Source of the DNA: Pseudonocardia sp. CNS-004
GTDB lineage: Bacteria > Actinomycetota > Actinomycetes > Mycobacteriales > Pseudonocardiaceae
Length of the DNA: 64,000 nt
NCBI GenBank assembly: GCA_001942185.1
Contig: MKJV01000145.1
Coordinates: 62,001-126,000 of the forward strand
Direction: 5' to 3'
Position numbers and translations under genes: made by a program. Of this stretch, positions 1-8,976 are shown in pieces. Within the stretch, counting starts at the first letter, position 1. Each line of letters begins with the position of its first letter. Under the pieces are notes generated by a model. That model searched no databases and was not told the DNA's origin. It saw nothing but the letters and a program-made list of their open reading frames with translations.

Positions 1-957
1 CAGCACGGCGAGCGCGATCGACACGGTCACGAACACCGCGACCGGCGCCGAGCCCAGCGCCGTGAGCACCAGGAGCTGCTGCAGCGGCCAGTGGTAGATG
101 TAGAAGCCGTACGAGAGGTCCGCGCGGGTGCGCCACGAGAAGCTCGTGGCGGCCCACAGGCACAGGTAGGTGAGCGGCACCGCGCCGAGCACCCGGTAGT
201 CGGCGAAGAGCAGCGGGCTCACGAGGAACAGGGCCGCGGCGAGCGCCGCGAGATCGCCGCGCAGGGGCACGCGGTCGGCGTACAGGTAGGCGGTGGCGCC
301 GAGCAGGAACATCAGCACGAGGCGGAGCACGCGGTCGTTGAGCAGCACCGGCAGCCCGGCCTCCTGCAGCACCGTGAGCGCGACGAGCACGGCGGCGGCC
401 ACCGGGACGAGCGCCGGGCGGCGGCGCAGCAGGCCGAGTGCGCCGGCCACGCCGACGATCGCGTAGCAGAACGCCTCGAACGCGAGCGTCCACACCGACC
501 CGTTGAAGCTGTCCTGTTTCGGCAGGTCGGCGAGGATGCCGGCGATGTCGAAGTGGACGATCAGCAGGCCCGCGTTCTGGACCACGTAGTCCCAGGCCGA
601 CGGGGTGCCGGTGAACGCCTGCAGCGGCGACATGCCCTGCAGTGCCGCGGCGAGCGGCGCCACGACGAAGGCGACCACGACGAGACACACCCAGAACCCG
701 GGCATGATCCGCAGGAACCGGTGCCACGCGAACCGCGGGAACGAGTCGAGCTGCATCCAGCTGCGCGTGACCAGGAAACCGCTGAGGACGAAGAACCCGT
801 CGAGGGCGAAGTCGCCGATCCCGGTGCGGCCCACCTGCAGGTGGGCCCCCGAGTAGGCGGAGACCCCGTGGTCGACGGCCACGAGCAGCGCGAACAGCAG
901 CCGCAGGGCGTCGAAGCCGTTGCGGCGCGGGTCGAAGCGGTCCTGCAGGGACGGCAT
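1..957 (-). CDS. Acyltransferase family 3 membrane protein (C-terminus cut by window edge)
   Basis: An integral membrane O-acyltransferase of the OafA/YrhL type, which moves acyl groups such as acetyl onto surface sugars or other envelope molecules. About 319 residues are visible, running off the left edge. The family R-X10-H motif is present in the first helix (Arg19 to His30, inside RLLFALLVAVDH), followed by FALDGFFVLSGFLV and GSVWTLAFEAF, both typical of the family, and at least eight hydrophobic helices. The ATG start immediately precedes the conserved N-terminus. Nothing in the neighbourhood identifies the acceptor. The family call is secure; the substrate is unknown. Confidence 0.88.
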   Translation of the reverse strand, partial: MPSLQDRFDPRRNGFDALRLLFALLVAVDHGVSAYSGAHLQVGRTGIGDFALDGFFVLSGFLVTRSWMQLDSFPRFAWHRFLRIMPGFWVCLVVVAFVVAPLAAALQGMSPLQAFTGTPSAWDYVVQNAGLLIVHFDIAGILADLPKQDSFNGSVWTLAFEAFCYAIVGVAGALGLLRRRPALVPVAAAVLVALTVLQEAGLPVLLNDRVLRLVLMFLLGATAYLYADRVPLRGDLAALAAALFLVSPLLFADYRVLGAVPLTYLCLWAATSFSWRTRADLSYGFYIYHWPLQQLLVLTALGSAPVAVFVTVSIALAVL

Positions 958-1046
958 GTGGCCTTCCGGTCAGTGCGGGGGGCGGTCGACCCACCACTGC
1001 GACCGGGTCACTGAACCGACGCTGAGAAATGATCCGGCGAACCGGG

Positions 1047-1139
1047 TCAGCCGAGGATGCCGACCGCCCACATGAGGGCGAGCAGCGCCATCCAGATCAG
1101 CAGCGCCACGAGTACGCGCAGCCACAGCCGTTTGAGCAA
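1047..1139 (-). CDS. Possible 30-residue single-helix membrane protein
   Basis: A short reading frame begins with TTG four bases after the stop of the Nramp-like gene. It encodes a basic N-terminus (LLKRLWLR) followed by one continuous hydrophobic helix rich in Leu, Ala and Trp and ending in WAVGILG. It would be translated by coupling to the transporter, because no Shine-Dalgarno sequence is visible. The composition is that of a small transmembrane subunit, but a 30-codon frame in high-GC DNA can arise by chance and I recognise no family. Confidence 0.35.
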   Translation of the reverse strand: MLKRLWLRVLVALLIWMALLALMWAVGILG

Positions 1140-1143
1140 CGGA

Positions 1144-2590
1144 TCAGCCGCCGAGGTTGTCGAGGACGAGCAGCACCGACAGGAAGCCGAAGAAGAGGAA
1201 CGAGACGGCCAGCACCGCCAGCCGCACGCCGCCGATCTGCAGTTCCTTCGGCAGTGCCTTCCGGTTGAGCTGGATCAGCAGCCCGGAGTAGATGAACATC
1301 TGCACGCCCGCGATGGAGGACGAGATCACGAGCAGCACGAAGGGCTGGCTGACCCCCGAGAGCAGGATCAGCGAGCCCACGATGATCATGAGCCAGACGG
1401 TCGTGACGTAGATCCTGCTCTCGGTCCAGGTCTGGCTGTCCTTCAACGCGTTGATCTTGAGCTGGTCGGCGATCAGGCGGCTGGTGTAGTCGAGGATCCC
1501 GAGGTTGGTCGAGAACAGGGTGATGACCGCGGTGAACCAGAAGGCGGTGCCGAACCACGGCGCCACGGTTTCCTGCAGGGCCTGCCCTTCGAGACGCAGG
1601 AACGCAAGGTTCTGCTCCTCCACCTGGCCGACCGGGAGCGTCGAGTACGCCAGCACCGCCAGGATGACGAGCGAGATGACCCCGACGAGGAAGAAGGTGA
1701 TGAACTGCTCCCAGTTGGCGACCCTCCACCAGCCTGCCACCGCCGCATGTTCTCGGGGTCGGTGCGGAACATGTACCCGAGGGAGGGCTTCGCCTCCTCG
1801 TGTCCGGTGATGGGGGAGACGATCTTGGGCATGTGCCTGCCCATCCCCATGCCCTTGTCCCGGATGTAGTTGTCTGCACGAGGTTGTTGGCGCCGCCGGC
1901 GCCTGCGAACGCCAGCGCGCCGAGGAGCAGCGCGATGTCCAGGTTCTCGTGTCCGATCGGGAAGGTGGCCTGGCCGACGCCCTCGGTGAAGAGCGCACCC
2001 CATGCCTCGCCCGTCGTGGCCACCGGGATCGCGACGACGACGAACAGCATGATGAGCGCGACGAGCACGAACTGGATCTTCTCGACGGTCTGGTAGACGA
2101 CGGGGGACAGGGTGAGCGTGATGCCGATGGCGACGAGTGCCGCAATGGTGATCGGAACGATCGGTGCGCCCTCGCCCATTCCGAGCGCGAACGACAGGGC
2201 GGTGGATGCGCCGGTCGCCCAGCCGGGCCAGAAGTTCTGGCAGAGCGCGAAGATGATGAACAGCCACCACCACGGCTTCCAGAACCGGGCGAAGCCGGTG
2301 ACCGCCGACTCTCCGGTGGCGAGCGTGTAGCGCTCGATCTCCATGTTGAGGAAGAACTGGATCGCGAACCCGACGACCGCGGCCCACAAGAAGATGAACC
2401 CGATCTGGGAGGTGATGTAGGGCCAGAGGACGATCTCCCCGGATCCGATCGCGGTGGCCAGGATGATCACACTGGCCCCGGTCACCTTCCGTAGCGGCAC
2501 CGGTTCCGGGAGGTCCCTGAACTCGACAGGTGGCAGGTACTTGCTCGGAAGCGTGGTCTGGCTCTGCTCCGGGCCGTCACTCGTGGCCAC
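1144..2590 (-). CDS. Nramp-like (SLC11-related) transporter, two frameshifts
   Basis: A polytopic membrane protein of about 482 residues, related to the Nramp divalent-metal transporters. The GTG start at 2590 is chosen because AGGAGG lies just upstream; longer upstream starts lack a ribosome site. The first helix reads ATAIGSGEIVLWPY where canonical Nramps carry DPGN, and the helix-6 region (AGAGGANNLVQ) lacks the canonical MPH motif, so classical Mn/Fe binding residues are not visible and the substrate is uncertain. Single missing bases near 1874 and 1732 split the frame; restoring one base at each joins ANNLVQ to DNYIRDKG and then to WRVANWEQF without a stop. A tiny hydrophobic frame follows. 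The nearest gene on this strand upstream is a TetR regulator. Confidence 0.78.
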
Positions 2591-2738
2591 CGCGCCTCCT
2601 TGCGCGTCGGGGGTGGTCGCTGACCACCGCCATGTGTACGGACCACTCACCCATCCGGGTGGGCTAGATCGCAACAGTCGCGGTAAACGCTGTCAAGGCC
2701 CCCGCCGCCACGGCCACGCGATTGTGATCAGCGGTTCC

Positions 2739-3365
2739 TCACGCGTGGGCGTGGTGCGCCTCGGTACGGGCCCGGCTGTGGGCCACCAGGCGCGGGTAGT
2801 CCTCGGCGATCCCGGACAGCAGGACCTCGACCGCCTGCTCCACCTCGCGGTCGGTGGTGGGTGCGTGCCCGAACAGCGCCCGGTAGTGCACCACCGAGGA
2901 CAGCATGTCCAGTACGAGCCCGCGGTCGACGTCGGCGCGCAGGTCGCCGCGGGCCACCGCGCGTTCCAGCATCTGCCCGACGGCGGCGCGCGGTGGGTCG
3001 AACAGGGTGGTGAGGAACGCGTCCCGCAGGTCGGGGACGGCGGCGCAGTCGGCGAACAGTGCGGCGAGCACGCCGGGCCGGATGCGGCGGAACGCGGTGA
3101 GGAAGACCCCGATGCCCTCGCCGAGGTCGCAGAGCGTGCATCCGGTGTCGGGGACCGGTGACTCGCCGAGGCGGGATGCCAGTGCGGCGAGCGCGAGGTG
3201 CTGGCGGGTCGGCCAGCGCCGGTAGATCGCGGGTTTGGTGGCCGCGGCGCGGCGCGCCACCTCCTCGATGGTGAGGCGCCCGTAGCCGGACTCGTCGAGC
3301 ACGGCCAGCGCGGCCTCCAGGACGGTGGCGTCGATCTGGGGATCCCTCGGGCGGCCGGTGGGCAT
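2739..3365 (-). CDS. TetR/AcrR family transcriptional regulator
   Basis: A 208-residue one-component repressor. The N-terminal helix-turn-helix is clear: LTIEEVARRAAATKPAIYRRWPTR at about residues 31-54, preceded by the usual VLEAALAVLDESGYG helix. The C-terminal ligand domain resembles TetR_C regulators with a DLGEG...FLTAF segment. It is transcribed divergently from an MFS efflux gene, and the 55-base gap between them holds an inverted repeat (TTACGT-n6-ACGTAA), so it most likely represses both genes and is released by a compound the pump exports. The ligand is unknown. Confidence 0.9.
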   Translation of the reverse strand: MPTGRPRDPQIDATVLEAALAVLDESGYGRLTIEEVARRAAATKPAIYRRWPTRQHLALAALASRLGESPVPDTGCTLCDLGEGIGVFLTAFRRIRPGVLAALFADCAAVPDLRDAFLTTLFDPPRAAVGQMLERAVARGDLRADVDRGLVLDMLSSVVHYRALFGHAPTTDREVEQAVEVLLSGIAEDYPRLVAHSRARTEAHHAHA

Positions 3366-3386
3366 GGCCGTCAGCCTAGCCTTCTG

Positions 3387-3404
3387 TTACGTTCCGCTAC
3401 GTAA
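3387..3404. promoter_or_regulatory. Probable TetR operator between tetR and MFS gene
   Basis: An 18-bp inverted repeat, TTACGTTCCGCTACGTAA, has perfect 6-bp arms (TTACGT/ACGTAA) with partial symmetry in the spacer. It sits between the divergent TetR and MFS start codons, 17 bases before the MFS ATG. Size and position fit a TetR-family operator. This is inferred from symmetry and context only. Confidence 0.65.
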
Positions 3405-3420
3405 TGAAAAAGGGGGAACC

Positions 3421-4968
3421 ATGACGACCACCGACCCGGTGCGCGCCGGGCGCCGCGAGTGGACGGCGCTCGGCGTGCTCGTACTGCCCACCCTGATCGT
3501 CGCGATGGACCTCGTCGTCCTCATCCTCGCGACCCCCGCGCTGAGCGCGGCCCTGCGACCGAGCAGCACCCAACTGCTGTGGATCACCGACGTCTACGGG
3601 TTCCTCATCGCAGGCTCGCTCGTCACCATGGGCACGCTCGGCGACCGCATCGGCCGCAGGAAGCTGCTGCTCACCGGGGCCGCGGCGTTCGGGGCGGCGA
3701 GCCTGCTCGCCGCGTTCGCCCCGACCGCCGAGCTGCTGATCCTGGCCAGGGCGCTGCTCGGGATCGCGGGCGCCACGCTGATGCCGTCCACGTTGTCGTT
3801 GCTGCGCAGCCTGTTCGCCGACCCGGCGCAGCGGACGTTCGCGATAGGGCTGTGGGTCACGACCTTCTCCGCGGGCACCGTCATCGGGCCGCTCGTCGCC
3901 GGCATCCTGCTGCAGCACTTCTGGTGGGGCTCGGTGTTCCTGCTGAACCTTCCGGTCATGGCGGCCCTGCTGGTGGTGGGGCCACGGCTGCTGCCCGAGG
4001 TGCGAAACCCCGCGCCCGGCCGGTTCGACGTCCCGGGCGCCGCCCTGTCCGTGCTCGCGCTGCTCGCCGTGGTCTACGGCGTCAAGCGGATCGCCGAGGA
4101 CGGCGCCGACCCCGTCGCGCTGCTGGTGCCGGCCGCGGGGGTCGCGATCGGCGCGGTGTTCGTCCGCAGGCAGCGGCGGATCGCGGACCCCCTGCTCGAC
4201 CTGGGGCTGTTCGGCTCCGCCGCGTTCAGCACGTCGGTCGTGGTCAACGTCCTGCTCGGGGTGACGCTCGCGGGGACCTTCCTGTTCGTGGCCCAGTACC
4301 TGCAACTCGTGATCGGCCTGAGCCCGCTGGCTGCGGGTCTGTGGCTGATCCCGTCGACGGCGGGCATCATCGCCGGGTCGTTGCTGACGCCGGTGCTGGT
4401 GCGCCGGGTGCCTGCGCCGCGGCTGGTGAGCGGTGGACTCGCGGTCGCGGCGGCCGGGCTGGTCGTGATCGCCCGGGTCGGGGCCGAGCCCGACCTCGCC
4501 CTGCTCATCGCGGGCACGGTGGTCCTCGGGATCGGGGCCGCTCCGGCGTCCACGCTGAGCGTCGACCTGATCATCGGCTCCGCCCCGCCGGAGCGGGCCG
4601 GTGCGGCCTCGGCGATCTCCGAGACCGGCAACGAGCTGGGCAACGCCCTGGGCATCGCCCTGCTGGGCAGCATCGGCGTCGTGGTCTACCGCGGGGCGAT
4701 GGCCGAGCGCATCCCGGCCGGGCTCGCCCCGCACGACGCCGCCGCGGCCGCCGACACACTCGCCGGTGCCCACTCCGCCGCGTCCGCGCTACCGCCTGCG
4801 GCCGGTGCGGGGCTGGTCGACGCCGCGACCCGCGCGTTCGCCTCCGGCATGCAGCTGGCGGCGTGGGTGGCGGCCGCGCTCGCGGTCGTCCTCGCCCTCG
4901 CCGCCCCGGTGCTGCTGCGCCGCCCGCTCACCCGCCCAGCCGCGCCGCCGACGACTCGCGGACGTTGA
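3421..4968 (+). CDS. MFS drug efflux transporter (DHA2, 14-helix type)
   Basis: A 515-residue proton-coupled exporter in the cytoplasmic membrane. The ATG at 3421 follows AAAGGGGGAACC; the frame is open further upstream but that part overlaps the operator. Family motifs include LWITDVYGFLIAGSLVTMG, the loop 2-3 motif GDRIGRRKLLL, and the motif-C-like segment SAGTVIGPLVAGILLQ. There are 14 predicted hydrophobic segments, as in the QacA/EmrB group. It is divergent from a TetR gene, which points to inducible efflux. Its last 41 bases overlap the end of the convergent DeoR/LacI gene. The substrate is not predictable. Confidence 0.92.
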   Translation: MTTTDPVRAGRREWTALGVLVLPTLIVAMDLVVLILATPALSAALRPSSTQLLWITDVYGFLIAGSLVTMGTLGDRIGRRKLLLTGAAAFGAASLLAAFAPTAELLILARALLGIAGATLMPSTLSLLRSLFADPAQRTFAIGLWVTTFSAGTVIGPLVAGILLQHFWWGSVFLLNLPVMAALLVVGPRLLPEVRNPAPGRFDVPGAALSVLALLAVVYGVKRIAEDGADPVALLVPAAGVAIGAVFVRRQRRIADPLLDLGLFGSAAFSTSVVVNVLLGVTLAGTFLFVAQYLQLVIGLSPLAAGLWLIPSTAGIIAGSLLTPVLVRRVPAPRLVSGGLAVAAAGLVVIARVGAEPDLALLIAGTVVLGIGAAPASTLSVDLIIGSAPPERAGAASAISETGNELGNALGIALLGSIGVVVYRGAMAERIPAGLAPHDAAAAADTLAGAHSAASALPPAAGAGLVDAATRAFASGMQLAAWVAAALAVVLALAAPVLLRRPLTRPAAPPTTRGR

Positions 4969-6031
4969 GCTCCGGCAGCACGACGGTGCGCTGGATCGGC
5001 CGGTCCCCCTCCCGCAGCCGGGTGGTCAGGGTCTCGAGCGCGAGCCGGCCGATGTGCTCCTTCGCCGGGCGCAGCGCGCTGATGGGCGGGGTGCCGTTCT
5101 CGGCGACCTCGTCGTCGTAGGCGACGATCGCGAGGTCGCCCGGGATGTCGATCCCGCGGTCGGTGCAGTAGTGCTCGAGCAGGATCGCCTGCGGGTCGGC
5201 GTGCACGATGAGCGCGGTCGTCCCGGTGTCCCGGCACGCCGCGACGATCTCCCCGAAGCGCTCGTCGCGCTCGGTGCCCTCGACGTCGGTGAGCGTGGCG
5301 GCGACGACCTCGGTGTCGAGGCCGAGCTCGGCGAGCGCCTGCTCCCAACCACGTCGCAGCTGCGGCGCGGTGGGGGAGTCGCGCGCGATCGCGAGGCCGA
5401 TCCGCCGGTGGCCCTGCTCGTACAGGTGCGTGACGGCCATCTTCGCGCCGAAGTCGTGATCGGTGCTCACCCACTCGAGCCTGCGCAGGGCCGCGGAGTG
5501 CGGGGCGCGGCGCTCGACGAGCACGACCGGCACGTCCAGCGAGTCGAGCCAGGTGAGGATCGCGAGGCCGTCGCTGCCGCTCACCTCGGGCGCGGCGAGC
5601 AGGCCGTGCACGCCCGAGTCGAGGAGGGCGGCGATCTGCCTGCGCTGGTCGGCCGGGTCGTACGACGCGCCGCGAAGCACGAGCTGGACGCGCCCCTGTG
5701 CTGCCGCGGCGCGCGCCCCGTTGACGATCTGCGGCCAGTAGTAGCTGAGGGAGGGCACCACCATCCCGATCCGGTACAGCGCCGGGCCGAGCACGTCGGA
5801 CGTGCGGGCGACGCTCGTGTCGAGCGCGCTGCGCAGCGTCGCGCCGCCGTGCACGCGCGTGACGAGGCCCCGGTCGGAGAGCGCGGTGATGTCGCGGCGG
5901 ACCGTGATCTCGGTGACGCCCAGCTGCGCGGCGAGCTCGCGCACCGTGACGGAACCGGTGCGGCGCAGCTCCTCGATGATGCGTTCCCGCCGGGCGATGG
6001 CGAACATCGGGGCGGCCGGTCCGTCGCTCAT
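4928..6031 (-). CDS. Hybrid regulator: DeoR-type HTH with LacI-type sugar-sensing domain
   Basis: A transcriptional regulator of about 367 residues. Residues 10-65 form a DeoR helix-turn-helix (RRERIIEELRRTGSVTVREL followed by LGVTEITVRRD). From about residue 85 a periplasmic-binding-protein-like sensor of the LacI/GalR class follows (IGMVVPSLSYYWPQIVNGAR, YEQGHRRIGLAIARD, DLAIVAYDDEVAENGTPPIS). This arrangement is typical of regulators of plant or host polysaccharide uptake loci. The ATG overlaps the stop of the heparinase-like gene (ATGA), so the two are co-translated. It probably controls the heparinase/DUF2264/ABC locus. No frameshift. Confidence 0.88.
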   Translation of the reverse strand: MSDGPAAPMFAIARRERIIEELRRTGSVTVRELAAQLGVTEITVRRDITALSDRGLVTRVHGGATLRSALDTSVARTSDVLGPALYRIGMVVPSLSYYWPQIVNGARAAAAQGRVQLVLRGASYDPADQRRQIAALLDSGVHGLLAAPEVSGSDGLAILTWLDSLDVPVVLVERRAPHSAALRRLEWVSTDHDFGAKMAVTHLYEQGHRRIGLAIARDSPTAPQLRRGWEQALAELGLDTEVVAATLTDVEGTERDERFGEIVAACRDTGTTALIVHADPQAILLEHYCTDRGIDIPGDLAIVAYDDEVAENGTPPISALRPAKEHIGRLALETLTTRLREGDRPIQRTVVLPELNVRESSAARLGG

Positions 6032-7861
6032 GCCACCACCTGAACCTGCAGGTCGAGGCCGTCCCGGTCGGCGGCCGCGACGAGCTCCACGCGGGTGAGG
6101 CGGGCGCCCCACGCCGCGACGAGCATCGGGTCGTCGAGCGCGCGTTCGATGATCTCCAGCCGGTCGGCGTCGTGCCGCACGCGCAGGGCCCGCGCGCCCG
6201 GAGGCCGGACGACGAGCGCGCCCGGCTCGGCGGTCACCTCGCCGTGCAGGACCAGCACGGATGAGGTCTCCCGCCCGCCGTCCAGCCGCCAGCGGTCCCG
6301 GACGGTGACGGTCGCCGTCGTCCGGTCCAGCGAGACCTCGCGCGTGAGCCGCTCGACCTCGGTGAGCGGGTATGCGTCGCTCAGGTCGATCCGCCACGCG
6401 GCGTGCGACCCGTCATCGCCCCCGTCGAGCGTCGCCGTCCACTGCTGTCCGGGCTCCTGGTCCAGCCCGCGCGGGCGCAGCGTCGAGTGCCACTCGCTGC
6501 GCATCGGCCACAGCTCGTAGCGGCGCGGGGAGAAGGTCCGCCCGTCGTAGGTGGGCCGGCCGGGGTCGACGACGGCCGGGACGCCGTCGACCGCGATCTC
6601 GACGGCGCCGAGGTCGAGGTGGTTGTGGTGCTGGCCGTTGTGCCCGGCCTTCACCGCGACGAAGAGCCCCTCGGCGGTGCCCGCGCGTTCCCGCGCCGCC
6701 GCGACGCCGATCGATCCCAGCTCGACGGACCGGGGGAGGGGCAGGGCACCTGCCGGGGCAGGCTCGCCGTCGAGGAGCGCGTCCACCAGCCGCGCCGCGC
6801 CGCAGGCGAGGGGGATCGCGCGGCGGGGTCGTGCTGCGCCGTGGCGTGGGCGACGCGTCGGGGAGCCCTCGGCGCTCGCCCCAGCGCCGCAGGCGGAACC
6901 ACGGCTGCTCGTCCCGGGGGCGGGGCTCGGCGTCGGAGAACGCCAGGTGCCAGTGCGTCGAGATCTGCATGCGGTGCGGGAAGGCGAGCAGGCCGTCCAC
7001 CGCGACGAGGTCGAACAGCCCGCTCCCCGAGATCCGGTCGAGCACGTCGAGCGCCTCCAGCGCGCGGCAGGCGCCGTGCCACCAGTAGCCCCCGCCCTCG
7101 TCGATCCCGCCGTCCGCGGGGAGCGCCGCGAGGTAGCGGTCGATGCCCTCGACGCACAGCCGGAGCGTCTCCGGACGCCGCTCGGGCGGGTCGAAGGCGA
7201 GGGCGGCGACGATCAGGTTGCCGTGGATCCACGGGTTCCAGTTGTGGACGCTGCCGACCCAGTGCCAGTCGCGGCGGGCGTGGAACGGGTCGAGCACGCG
7301 GTGGCGCACTTCGGCGGCCACCCGCGTGAGCAGGCCGGGGTAGGCGGCGTCGAGCTCCTCGCCGAGCACGAGCGCGGCGACGGCGAGGGTGGCGGCGGTC
7401 TCCCCGGCACCGAGGTCGAGGTAGGGCCGGTGCAGGTCGGGGACGACTCCGCCGGTGCGGGCGAACGCGTCGTCGTGCGCGGGCCAGCACCACGTGCTCT
7501 GCTCGGCCACGATCCACGCCCCGTCGGCGACGTCGTCGAGGGCGCCGCTCGCGGGGGCGACCGCGGCGAGGGCGGTGGCGCGCGCGATGCGCCCGAGCCG
7601 GCCCCGCACGACCTCCTCGTACGCCGTGCGCTCGCCGCGCAGCGGATAGGCGGCGTAGTCGCGTAGGAGCGCGGGCGGCCAGCCGGTGCACCGGTCCGCC
7701 GCCACGGCGGCGTCCAGCACCGCCACGAACCGGTCGGGCACCCGGTCGCGGGCCGCGGGGAAGAGCGCGTGCGGGTTCGCCGGGGGAGCGTCCCGCCAGG
7801 TGTCGACGAGCACCCCGGGCGGGATCAGGCACTGGGCGCTCGATCGACTGTGATCGACCAT
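6028..7861 (-). CDS. Heparinase II/III-like polysaccharide lyase family protein, two frameshifts
   Basis: A protein of about 611 residues with the architecture of heparinase II/III-like enzymes: an alpha/alpha-toroid N-terminal half (WHWVGSVHNWNPWIHGN, DEGGGYWWHGACRALEALD) and a beta-sandwich C-terminal half containing the signature HHNHLDLG (inside KAGHNGQHHNHLDLGAVEI). Such proteins act on uronic-acid-containing polysaccharides or oligosaccharides; the exact substrate is unknown, and no clear signal peptide is seen. Single missing bases near 6854 and 6815 break the frame; restoring them gives VAHATAQHDPAARIPLACG and a continuous protein. It is divergent from the dehydrogenase and coupled by ATGA to the DeoR/LacI regulator. 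Confidence 0.83.
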
Positions 7862-7895
7862 GTTCGTTTCTGTTCGATTCGCTTGACTGTGATCG
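7846..7895. promoter_or_regulatory. Candidate operator region between divergent polysaccharide-locus genes
   Basis: The intergenic region carries an 11-bp direct repeat, GACTGTGATCG, at 7846-7856 and 7885-7895, and between the copies a TGTTCGTTTCTGTTCG tandem (7861-7876) with two TGTTCG units. DeoR-type regulators commonly use short direct repeats of this kind. The first copy lies within the first codons of the heparinase gene. Function is inferred from repeat structure and from the adjacent DeoR-HTH regulator. Confidence 0.45.
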
Positions 7896-7960
7896 CCGGG
7901 ATCGTAGGGTCCACGCCACCGACGGCGCAACGCGGCCGCACGACGACGAGGAGACGTTCT

Positions 7961-8976
7961 TTGAGCGAGCCGCAGCGGCCGTCCGCACTCGTCGCGATGT
8001 GGCCGGACACCTTCGCCACGCAGTTCGACGCCCAGCGCATCGCCCGGCTCGGCGAACTGTGCCGGCTCGACGAGCCCGCGGCGGTCGACCTCGACGGCCC
8101 CGCGCCCGATGACCGGCTGGCCGGCGTCGAGGTGCTCGTGACCTCGTGGGGCGCTCCCACCCTCACCGGGGAACGGCTCGACCGGATGCCGAAGCTGCGC
8201 GCCGTGTTCCACGCGGCGGGCACGGTCCGTCCGCTCGTGACCGACGAGTTCTGGGAGCGGGGCATCGTCATCACCTCGCTGCGGAGGCCAACGCCATCCC
8301 GGTGGCCGAGTTCGCCCACGCCCAGATCGTCCTGGCCGGCAAGCGGGCCCAGTACCTCGCGCGGGTCCCGCGGGAGTACCGCAACGGGTGGCGGGCCCAG
8401 CTCCACTCCGGCCGCTACAGCAACCACGGGCGGCGGATCGGCATCGTCGGGTTCTCCCGCATCGGCCGCCGGGTGGTCGCCCGGCTGCAGCAGCTCGACA
8501 CCGCCGAGGTGCTCGTCCACGACCCCTACGCCGACCCCGACGTCGTCGCCCGCGCCGGTGCGCGGCTGACGGGCCTCGACGAGGTGCTGGCCTCGGTCGA
8601 CGTGCTGAGCCTGCACGCGCCGCTGCTGCCGGAGACGATCGGGATGATCGGTGCGCGCGAGCTCGCCCTGCTCCGCGACGGCGCGACCGTCGTCAACACC
8701 GCGCGGGGCGCCCTCGTCGACACCGACGCGCTCACCCGCGAGTGCGCGGGCGGGCGGCTGGACGCGATCCTCGACGTGACCGAGCCCGAGCCGCTCCCCG
8801 AGGACTCCCCGCTCTACGACCTCCCCAACGTGTCGATCACCCCGCACGTCTCCGGCTCGCTCGGGAGCGAGACGCTGCGGCTCACCGACGCCGCGCTCGA
8901 CGAGCTGGAGCGGTGGGTGAAGGGCGAGCCGCTCACCTCCCGCGTGACCGTGGCCGACCTGGGGGTGGCCGCGTGA
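7961..8976 (+). CDS. D-isomer-specific 2-hydroxyacid dehydrogenase, one frameshift
   Basis: An NAD(P)-dependent dehydrogenase of about 338 residues. The TTG start at 7961 is supported by GAGGAG eight bases upstream. The Rossmann motif appears as GIVGFSRIGRRV, the catalytic Arg in NTARGALVD, the Glu in DVTEPEPLPEDSPLYDLPN and the His in SITPHVSGS, as in the phosphoglycerate/glyoxylate reductase family. A single missing base near 8277 separates the N-terminal third; one extra C gives ITSAAEANAIPVAEF. It lies first in the run leading to the DUF2264 gene and ABC importer, so it probably reduces a keto acid formed from the imported sugar rather than making serine. Confidence 0.85.

Noticed and set aside
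7961..8976. Phosphoglycerate dehydrogenase (serA)
   Set aside because: It lacks the C-terminal regulatory domains and sits in a sugar-utilisation locus, so only the broader 2-hydroxyacid dehydrogenase family is supported.
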